Assembly (NCBI GenBank): GCA_022486705.1
Contig: JAKVKC010000007.1
Location: 1-64,000, forward strand
Source of the DNA: Solobacterium sp.
GTDB taxonomy: Bacteria; Bacillota_I; Bacilli_A; Erysipelotrichales; Erysipelotrichaceae
Direction of reading: 5' to 3'
Length of the DNA: 64,000 nucleotides
The notes below the pieces were generated by a model, which ran no database searches, had not been told where the DNA came from, and saw only the letters and a list, made by a program, of their open reading frames with translations. Positions 52,701 through 58,531 of this stretch are shown here, one piece after another. How positions within the stretch are numbered: position 1 is the stretch's first letter; each line of letters opens with the position of its first letter. The position numbers and the translations under genes are program-made.

Positions 52701-53322
52701 TGTAAATCAGTGCGTAAGAACAATGTCAGATAATATCAGCAATGTATCTACTTTATCAGAAAAGAACACGGCAGTCTCGTCAATTCTTGCTTCGAATCCA
52801 TTGCAAAGCAATACTGTTGTAGATGCTAAGGGAAATGAAACACAAGAATTAGTTGAAGCAGATACAAATTTCTTTACAGGTACTACAGTGCAACTGAAAG
52901 ATACAACATTGCAATATGATATTACTCCTACTGTGAGTATTCATCAAAAAGATAGTAAAATTGAGCTGGGCTCCACAGAATTAAATGTAACAGAGAATAT
53001 AAATATGGCATTGCCGGTTGGGAATCTTGTAGATTCATCTGTAACTCAAGTCTATGTGGTTCATGAAAAAAAGGATGGAACGAAGATTGTAAAAATAGGC
53101 ATTGTTAACAATGGAATAGTAACTTTTGAAAACTCAGATGGTTTTTCTACTTTTGAAATTTTACTGAATACAGAAGTGAACGATGAAAACACGAAACAGC
53201 TTATGAACACTGCTGATACAGGAGATGCAACAAATACTCTTTTCTACGCTGGAATAATGCTTATCAGTTCATTCTCCGCATTGGCAATTGTTTTGTTTAA
53301 GAAAAAGTATCTTCAGAATTAG
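49732..53322 (+). CDS. large secreted surface protein with Ig-like (Big2-type) repeats
   Basis: A 1196-residue exported protein. Start at 49732 after AGGAGG; a signal peptide ends at VYA32. Nine Ig-like domains follow, arranged as a-b-c-d, a-b-c-d, a, with a super-repeat of about 372 residues (domain a begins near 33, 406 and 778; matching pairs GNYATGF/GDYATGF and INRKAPT/VDRKMPT). Residues about 867-1160 are unique. The end reads TADTGD, a hydrophobic helix (about 1170-1188) and FKKKYLQN, resembling a sortase signal without the LP. The DNA is clearly more A+T-rich than its neighbours. It is probably an adhesin or wall-bound structural protein, acquired or fast-evolving. Confidence 0.85.
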   Translation: MMSLKLKKQIIKFISILMSFICMLSLVQPVYADYKGTQKLTGGTAPNNLYVFNTLSVFTGDTESIYASYDSGETFDTNTIFTVISGTENIQVDKSVDTNNQASVKGLKAGTSVIRVTSAANTKLKEDVTVTVKDEEAYSSLSFSSESTTFKINNSEFPSYQSISYTANPENVNPQRLTAVSSDPSVFDAAGLGKDTLSIKLYKEGTATLTLTAENGVSASIIVTIQAGNYATGFKDDIPHEITIKPNEKFNLDKFVRNYVEPENASSTENIKYAVNSSYCSAEISDGILDDKKQETFSVSATLENGVCTFIQVYVHDDVTAFDFDIKEYSIASDVKYLSLLNHLKTNLSSASLIDPNKITWTSSKENIAKIKNTNGLLEILSTGDTTITAKYRDFSASMVLHVINRKAPTSMSVLGTYKPLELYVGQVYNLYVNYDGSYELTDRHTDYTLSKGNDIVSIDSKSDSNSVNITANKVGEAELKVTSRANKELSKTVKITVKEAEQATAIKFRKSEITTTIRNGKVPNNVSYLDYSLEPYAASYTTSLKYSFDGPNDLLDQVKVQNGFVYYRPIKAGTTNLVLTADNGISSSVKITVLDGDYATGFVDQSSIQKKLKVGETLDFGANIRSGLAPADEKCSDEKITYSISNNGVGSVDENGIVTALKEGTSTVTASLMNGQTKSATIYVLNDVIDLEFTKEETSIALDELYPNVDSLLRLNKSLNAYNIPRDELKWSSSNDDVASFVTQNGYTSFRLNGIGDTTISATYEGHTASMILHVVDRKMPTAFDCADQLILDVGSCKGLSSVYEDNDIVYSDTAYEVISGSDTINVTQESKDNIVVEGIKAGEAEIRLTSKYNKNLSKVVKVTVESWDTQTTKIRLIDKTGKNILENSSADVIFGAKYDLEYSSKTSGKQIPNIFENMQNSTYLQTLGGGGVQELDYAYAIEYFVPSKLGAETIKIDDDHSITLNIVSEPIKVKDVVYNNVADIDTNLVNQCVRTMSDNISNVSTLSEKNTAVSSILASNPLQSNTVVDAKGNETQELVEADTNFFTGTTVQLKDTTLQYDITPTVSIHQKDSKIELGSTELNVTENINMALPVGNLVDSSVTQVYVVHEKKDGTKIVKIGIVNNGIVTFENSDGFSTFEILLNTEVNDENTKQLMNTADTGDATNTLFYAGIMLISSFSALAIVLFKKKYLQN

Positions 53323-53392
53323 GCTGGCAGCTTTGAAACTTCTTATGTGCATGAACATTTCTTACAGCGACTAATGATAAATCCATACTGAA

Positions 53393-53422
53393 TTGGTCAC
53401 TTTCATGCAATTGTTGTATGAT
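53393..53422 (+). promoter_or_regulatory. candidate promoter of the FHA gene
   Basis: TTGGTC (53393-53398), 18 bases, TATGAT (53417-53422), 30 bases before the ATG at 53453. Confidence 0.45.
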
Positions 53423-53452
53423 AGTAGGGTATAAAAATAGGGAGTAAAGAAT

Positions 53453-54028
53453 ATGTTTGACAATGCACAGTTAGATAAAATGATTATCTTTGCATTAATT
53501 GGCATCGTTGTGATCCTGGTCGTTGCAGTATTCGTTTTGGCGGTAAAAAGAAACATCTATTATGTGGATGAGAATGGCAATGAGATCAAGCCGAATAAGA
53601 AATTATCTGCCAATGGACAGCCTGTCCATCCAGCTCCGCAGAAGATGACCCCGCTGAAGGCAGATCCGCTTCCGCAGGACTATGACAAAGCTGAACCGCT
53701 GGAGGTAAAGGGTTCAGCAGTTACGGGTGCGCTTGTTTCTGTCACGATCAATGGTGCAACATCGGAATCTGAGATCACCAGTTTCCCATGCTTAATGGGA
53801 AGAGAGACTTCATCCTGCAATCTGGTCATTTCAGAACCAGCTGTATCAAGAAGACATGCTCAGATCATCGAAGAGGATGGAAATCTGTATTTGGAAGATG
53901 TTTCTGAACATAATGGCACCTTTATCAATGGCATCAAGCTTCCGCCTTTAGGCAGAGCACGGATCCATGAAGGGGATCAGATCAGTCTTGGCAGAGCGGA
54001 GATTGATGTACAGAAGCTTCTGTATTAA
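53453..54028 (+). CDS. membrane-anchored FHA domain protein
   Basis: A 191-residue protein with an N-terminal membrane helix (about residues 8-30), a Pro- and Lys-rich linker (about 40-90) and a C-terminal FHA domain (about 95-188). The phospho-Thr-binding residues are in place: LMGRETSSCNL (Arg), VSRRHAQI (Ser and His) and NGTFINGIKL (Asn). FHA domains dock phosphothreonine proteins, usually products of PknB-type kinases. No kinase gene is in the window. It is followed by a terminator with a GAAA loop and then by the zinc-ribbon protein. Confidence 0.9.
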   Translation: MFDNAQLDKMIIFALIGIVVILVVAVFVLAVKRNIYYVDENGNEIKPNKKLSANGQPVHPAPQKMTPLKADPLPQDYDKAEPLEVKGSAVTGALVSVTINGATSESEITSFPCLMGRETSSCNLVISEPAVSRRHAQIIEEDGNLYLEDVSEHNGTFINGIKLPPLGRARIHEGDQISLGRAEIDVQKLLY

Positions 54029-54039
54029 TGTATCTATAG

Positions 54040-54065
54040 GAAGCGCAGAAATGTGCTTCTTTTTC
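54040..54065 (+). terminator. terminator of the FHA gene
   Basis: GAAGCGCA-GAAA-TGTGCTTC (8-bp stem with one G-U pair, GNRA-type loop), then TTTTT. Confidence 0.85.
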
Positions 54066-54163
54066 GTTGCAGAACAGAATTCAGGATTTAGATGTTTCAA
54101 TTCATCTGGGAACATATGATAATAGTTCTGCATAGAAGAGAAATGAAAGTGTAAAGTGAATAT

Positions 54164-55933
54164 ATGAAATGTATCCATTGCGGTCATGAAAACAAAGAAG
54201 GTTCAAAGTTCTGCACATACTGCGGAGCTCCTTTGACGGTACCATCAGCTGCTTCTTTGGATGCAGCATCTTTTATAGAACTGGCTGAGGCATATACCGG
54301 CAATTTAGCTGCCGCAAAAAAGATCGTTTCTGCCAATGCCAATGATATCCGGACGATATCTGAAGCATGTACTGCATGGATCAGAGCGAAAGATCCTGTT
54401 CTGTTCCAGAATGCTGAGCCAAGTGAAGCGAACAGTCCTTTGCTGGATGCGATAGGAAAGACAGAAGATACACTGCGGGATCTGGATTATGAAGAACGCA
54501 TCTGTGTACTGATGCATTGCTTAGAAAAGATGGAACCGCAGGCGATCGCGAATATTTTAAATATTCCGGAGGATGCAGTCCGGTATTATCTGCAGTGTGC
54601 GTATGAAAAAACACATCCGACAAAGATCCAGACACCGATCAATCATCCGGATACAAAGAAGAAAGCAGAACGCAGAAAGAGACATGTCCGTCATAGAGAC
54701 AATAAGGAAGAAACAGAGAACAGTCCAAAGTTTCTGAAGAATATTACCATGCAGACAAAGATCATTGTGGCGGTGATCGCAGCTGTGATCATAGGAAGCT
54801 TCCTTGGTATCAAGAACTATGCACATAATGAATATCTCAGGGGCACGGCATTGCTGGCTGAAGAAAAATATGAGGAAGCAGCTGAACCATTGCTGAATGC
54901 CAAGAGATACGGCGGCAGTGAAGATGCGGGATTGAAGCTGGGAGATGTGTACTATGCCCAAGGAGACTATACGAAGGCACTGCAGGAATATCTTGCCTGC
55001 TCGAGCAGTCAGAAAGGCGTGAAAGATGCGCTGATCCGTACATATGAGAAACTGGCAGATGCGTCTGTAACTGACCGCAACTATGGTACGGCGGCAGAGT
55101 ATCTGCAGAAGCAGTATGATCTGGATGAGGATGATCATACAAATATTCGTCTGCAGGCTGTGCAGAATAATGGAACTTATACAGATGAGGATGGAAATAT
55201 CTTCAATGCATGGGGAGACCCTGTTAAGCTGTGTGCGGTGAAGAAGGGCAAGACTCTGTATCAGGTAGACCTGGAATACAATGATGACCGTACATTGAAA
55301 GCAATGAAGGAATATGTATCAAACTATACAAGCAAAGTGAATTACAATCAGTTCGCGGATGATCAGAGGATCGAAGCGTCCTGGATCCTGAAGGATGATG
55401 GGACTGTGACATATTCGGTAGAAGCAGCTTCTTATGATGAACATGACAATCCTCTGCTGCAGACAGTAACAACTTCTTCCTCTATCAAGAAGACAAATTA
55501 CAGCTATACCTATGAAGAAGATCAGATCGCTTCTGCATCTGTCAGATCAAGTACAGGAACTGTCAAAGCAGAATATACCTATAAGGATGATCAGCTGGTC
55601 GAGATCAAGAATGACGATGGGACATCCACGGTCTATAAATATGACCGCAAAGGGAATCTGGTCCATGAAACAGAAACAGAGGAAAATGGCGATATTATCA
55701 CAGAGACTGCTTATGAATATGATGACAATGGCAGGGTCAAAGAAAAGACGGTCAAGAGAAATAAAACAGACAGCATTCTGCCGTATGCGGACAATGAAGA
55801 TATCCTCTATACATATACTGAACAGGGAGATCCATATACATTGATCATCCGGAACAATAACAGTCAGGTGGCCAAAGGCTATTATATTGATGGTACAGGA
55901 TGGATCATTCTGTACGATACTGCCGAGGAATGA
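54164..55933 (+). CDS. zinc-ribbon / sigma4-like HTH / TM / TPR / YD-repeat protein
   Basis: A 589-residue single-pass protein of unusual build. A zinc ribbon (Cys3, Cys6, Cys17, Cys20) is followed by a helical region whose part at about 107-148 matches the sigma-70 region 4 pattern (LDYEERICVLM, then AIANILNIPEDAV and CAYEKT). A basic stretch precedes one membrane helix (about 199-217). Beyond it come TPR-like helices (about 225-330; LLAEEKYEEAAEPLLNAK), then YD/RHS-type beta repeats (about 445-550; YTYKDDQLVEI, YKYDRKGNLVHE, YEYDDNGRVKEK). The positive charge before the helix suggests the N-terminal part is cytoplasmic. A weak ribosome site and a candidate promoter (TTTCAA, 17 bases, GATAAT) precede it. 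Function unknown. Confidence 0.82.
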   Translation: MKCIHCGHENKEGSKFCTYCGAPLTVPSAASLDAASFIELAEAYTGNLAAAKKIVSANANDIRTISEACTAWIRAKDPVLFQNAEPSEANSPLLDAIGKTEDTLRDLDYEERICVLMHCLEKMEPQAIANILNIPEDAVRYYLQCAYEKTHPTKIQTPINHPDTKKKAERRKRHVRHRDNKEETENSPKFLKNITMQTKIIVAVIAAVIIGSFLGIKNYAHNEYLRGTALLAEEKYEEAAEPLLNAKRYGGSEDAGLKLGDVYYAQGDYTKALQEYLACSSSQKGVKDALIRTYEKLADASVTDRNYGTAAEYLQKQYDLDEDDHTNIRLQAVQNNGTYTDEDGNIFNAWGDPVKLCAVKKGKTLYQVDLEYNDDRTLKAMKEYVSNYTSKVNYNQFADDQRIEASWILKDDGTVTYSVEAASYDEHDNPLLQTVTTSSSIKKTNYSYTYEEDQIASASVRSSTGTVKAEYTYKDDQLVEIKNDDGTSTVYKYDRKGNLVHETETEENGDIITETAYEYDDNGRVKEKTVKRNKTDSILPYADNEDILYTYTEQGDPYTLIIRNNNSQVAKGYYIDGTGWIILYDTAEE

Positions 55934-55943
55934 AGGAGAACAG

Positions 55944-56495
55944 ATGAAGAAAATCATGAAATATATGCTGGCTGGCATTGCCGCATGCATACTGACAGCC
56001 TGCACCAGCTATAAAACGATCACAGGAAATATCCACGAAAGTGTAGCGACGATGTTCTACCAGTTCACGGTAGAGGACTGCTACAGTACGCTGGCCATTG
56101 GGGAACATAAGCCAGAGGATGGAAAAATGTTCGTTGTTGTTTCGGTATCTATTGAAAATACATACAAAGGAAAGCTGTCACTGACGGATCATCACTTCCA
56201 GCTGCAGACACTGAGCAGTTCTGATGATGAGGAGGACAGTGAGAGCACGGCATCCGCATCCAGCGATATCAGCTATGTACTGCCGCTGTCAGGATCCTAT
56301 CTTGCGGACGAACTTCCTAGCAGCTATGACCTTGAACAGTCGGAGACAAAAAAAGGAACGCTTGTCTTTGAAATGCCGGCCACGGAGACGGTCTTCAACT
56401 TCTGCTCAGCAGATTATTTCAACTATGGCAGCAGTACTTCTTCCCCATCGACCGGGAATACATATTTTGTACAGATCACACCGGAGGCTCGCTGA
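55944..56495 (+). CDS. lipoprotein, DUF4352-like
   Basis: A 183-residue exported lipoprotein; lipobox LTAC gives Cys20. Start at 55944 after AAGGAG; upstream in-frame codons lie in the previous gene. The body (about 55-180) has the pattern of DUF4352-type immunoglobulin-like domains (MFVVVSVSIENTYKG, then GTLVFEMPAT). A Ser/Ala/acidic loop interrupts it near residues 95-110. It begins 10 bases after the zinc-ribbon gene, so the two are co-transcribed and may cooperate at the cell surface. Confidence 0.8.
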   Translation: MKKIMKYMLAGIAACILTACTSYKTITGNIHESVATMFYQFTVEDCYSTLAIGEHKPEDGKMFVVVSVSIENTYKGKLSLTDHHFQLQTLSSSDDEEDSESTASASSDISYVLPLSGSYLADELPSSYDLEQSETKKGTLVFEMPATETVFNFCSADYFNYGSSTSSPSTGNTYFVQITPEAR

Positions 56496-56506
56496 GCCTC
56501 CTTTTT
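56483..56506 (+). terminator. terminator of the zinc-ribbon/lipoprotein operon
   Basis: GGAGGCTC-GCT-GAGCCTCC followed by TTTTT; overlaps the stop codon. Confidence 0.92.
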
Positions 56507-56612
56507 GTAAAGGAAAGTTAACAGAAATGCACTGAATCTGCAACGTTCAGTTGGTAGAAAATGCTTTTATACTGCATATAATGAAATTATAGATAAGGAA
56601 AGTAGGAAAAGT

Positions 56613-57041
56613 ATGCTGAAAGACAATTTACTTACTTTAAGAAAACTGCATCACTATTCCCAGGAAACCGCAGCAGAAAAGATCGGTGTATCACGCCAAT
56701 CGCTGGCCAAATGGGAGACAGGAGAATCTGTGCCGGATGTGGATAAATGCATGCGCATGGCAGAACTGTATCAGGTATCTTTAGATGATCTGGTGAACTA
56801 TGCACAGGATAAGAGCGGCCTTGGCATTCCGCCGAAAGGCAAGCATCTGTTCGGATCAGTCACTGTCGGTGAGAAGGGACAGATCGTCATTCCTAAGAAA
56901 GCTAGAGAGATCTTTCACATCAAACCAGGCAGCACCATTCTGGTACTGGGTGATGAAGAACAGGGACTGGCTTTGATCTCATCAGAAAAGATGGAAGAAC
57001 TGATGAGTGAAATTGCACATGCTATAAAGAAAGAGGACTGA
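56613..57041 (+). CDS. XRE HTH plus SpoVT-AbrB domain regulator
   Basis: A 142-residue regulator with two DNA-binding folds. Residues about 1-62 form an XRE helix-turn-helix (LRKLHHYSQETAAEKIGVS, RQSLAKWETGESVPD). Residues about 82-130 form an AbrB swapped-hairpin domain (VTVGEKGQIVIPKKAREIF, IKPGSTILVLGDE). It lies 1 base before the ABC ATPase gene, so it probably controls its own ABC operon. A TATAAT-type -10 lies about 35 bases upstream without a clear -35. Confidence 0.9.
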   Translation: MLKDNLLTLRKLHHYSQETAAEKIGVSRQSLAKWETGESVPDVDKCMRMAELYQVSLDDLVNYAQDKSGLGIPPKGKHLFGSVTVGEKGQIVIPKKAREIFHIKPGSTILVLGDEEQGLALISSEKMEELMSEIAHAIKKED

Positions 57042-57042
57042 T

Positions 57043-57774
57043 ATGAGCGAAATACTCCAGGTAAAGAATCTAAGCAAAACGTATCCGAAGTTCCAGCTGA
57101 AGGATGTTTCCTTTGCCATGGAACAGGGCTCTATTATGGGATTGATCGGACGGAATGGTGCGGGCAAAACAACGACGATGAAATCCATGCTTGATCTTGT
57201 TCATCCAGATCAGGGAGAAGTTCTGTTCTTTGGCCAGTCCATTCATCAGAAAGAGAATACGATCCGGCAGAAGATCGGCTACGCTTCCGGTGCCAATATA
57301 TTCTATCCGCGCAAGAGGATCGGTGAAATTGCCAAGATGACCAAAACGTTCTATGACAGCTGGAACGAAGAAGCGTATCAGAAATATTTAAAGATGTTCG
57401 GCTTAGATGAAACGAAGAAACTGATGGAGCTGTCGGAAGGCATGAAAGTAAAATTCAGCCTGACGATTGCACTGTCCCATCATGCGGAACTGCTGATCTT
57501 GGATGAGCCGACCAGCGGACTGGATCCGGTATCCCGGGAAGAACTGCTGGAGATCTTTCAGTATTTGGCAAAGCAGGGAACATCGATCTTATTCTCTACG
57601 CATATCACAACGGATCTGGAGAAATGTGCTGACAGTATAACATATCTTAAAACAGGCAGAGTTATTGCCTCTAAGCCGATGCATGCATTCATGGCAGATT
57701 ATCCAGAAGAACATTCACTGGAAGATATCATGGTACATTTGGAAAGGAGCCCGCTGTCTTTTGATGGGGAGTAA
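57043..57774 (+). CDS. ABC transporter ATP-binding protein
   Basis: A 243-residue ATPase. Walker A GRNGAGKTT (about residues 36-44), variant signature LSEGMKVK (about 132-139), Walker B LLILDEPTSGLD (about 150-161) and the switch His in LFSTHITTD. The LSEGM signature and the YtrB-like length fit a small ABC-2 exporter. It forms a three-gene operon with the XRE-AbrB regulator upstream and the permease 4 bases downstream. The substrate is unknown; peptide or antibiotic defence is a common role for such sets. Confidence 0.93.
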   Translation: MSEILQVKNLSKTYPKFQLKDVSFAMEQGSIMGLIGRNGAGKTTTMKSMLDLVHPDQGEVLFFGQSIHQKENTIRQKIGYASGANIFYPRKRIGEIAKMTKTFYDSWNEEAYQKYLKMFGLDETKKLMELSEGMKVKFSLTIALSHHAELLILDEPTSGLDPVSREELLEIFQYLAKQGTSILFSTHITTDLEKCADSITYLKTGRVIASKPMHAFMADYPEEHSLEDIMVHLERSPLSFDGE

Positions 57775-57778
57775 AGCG

Positions 57779-58429
57779 ATGAAAAAACTACTGCATAAAG
57801 AATTCTGCTTTACAGCACTGCCTTTGACCTATCTCTTTCTTCTGTTTGCCTTCATGACATGGATCCCTGGCTATCCGATCCTTGTCGGTGCCTTCTTTGC
57901 CTGCTTAGGGATCTTTCAGTCCTTTCTTTCAGCAAGAGAACAGAATGATCTTCTCTATACGGTGCTGATGCCTATCTCAAAAGCTGATGCGGTCAAGGCA
58001 AGATATCTCTTTGCGATATGCATTGAGATGATCTATGTCATCCTATGCGCAATCCTGACAGCTTTCCGCATGACAGTATGGAAAGATGTGCCGGCGTATG
58101 TGAACAATCCGATGATGAATGCCGATCCTGCGTATCTTGGCTATATTCTGCTTCTGTTTGCGGCTTTCAATGGGATCTTTATCAGAGGGTATTGGAAAAC
58201 AGCATATGCCTTGGGCAAGCCGTTTCTGATCAGCGGCATTGTGATATTCCTGCTTGTCGGCATCGCGGAAACACTGCACCATCTGCCTGGCATGACCTTT
58301 CTGAACAGCAGTACGGAAGGCCAGGGCATGCAGTATCTGATCCTAGGCGGAAGTCTGCTCATATATGCGGCCGTATCCTATCTCAGCATGAAAGCATCCT
58401 GCCGGGACTTTGAAAAAATCGATCTGTAA
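57779..58429 (+). CDS. ABC-2 type permease
   Basis: A 216-residue membrane protein with about six hydrophobic segments (about residues 12-45, 80-100, 120-142, 145-165 and 190-208). Start at 57779 after GGGGAG; the open frame extends 38 codons back into the ATPase gene, without support. MKKLLHKEFCF at the start and SAREQNDLLYTVLMPISKADAVKARY in the first loop are the ABC2_membrane_5 pattern. It is the partner of the ATPase just upstream. Confidence 0.87.
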   Translation: MKKLLHKEFCFTALPLTYLFLLFAFMTWIPGYPILVGAFFACLGIFQSFLSAREQNDLLYTVLMPISKADAVKARYLFAICIEMIYVILCAILTAFRMTVWKDVPAYVNNPMMNADPAYLGYILLLFAAFNGIFIRGYWKTAYALGKPFLISGIVIFLLVGIAETLHHLPGMTFLNSSTEGQGMQYLILGGSLLIYAAVSYLSMKASCRDFEKIDL

Positions 58430-58433
58430 AGGA

Positions 58434-58465
58434 ACGGAATATCTGAAAAGGTATTCTGTTTTTTT
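58434..58465 (+). terminator. terminator of the XRE-AbrB/ABC operon
   Basis: ACGGAATA, 10-base loop, TATTCTGT (one G-U pair), then seven T. Confidence 0.8.
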
Positions 58466-58470
58466 GTGAG

Positions 58471-58519
58471 AGCAGTACCTTTCTTCTTTTCGGCAGAGAA
58501 ATGATACAATGGTACTGCT
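58471..58519 (+). promoter_or_regulatory. extended -10 promoter flanked by a 9-base inverted repeat
   Basis: TGATACAAT (58502-58510; TG-N-TACAAT) precedes the M16 peptidase gene. AGCAGTACC (58471-58479) and its exact reverse complement GGTACTGCT (58511-58519) flank it, 40 bases centre to centre. Confidence 0.55.
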
Positions 58520-58531
58520 TACGGAGGCTTT

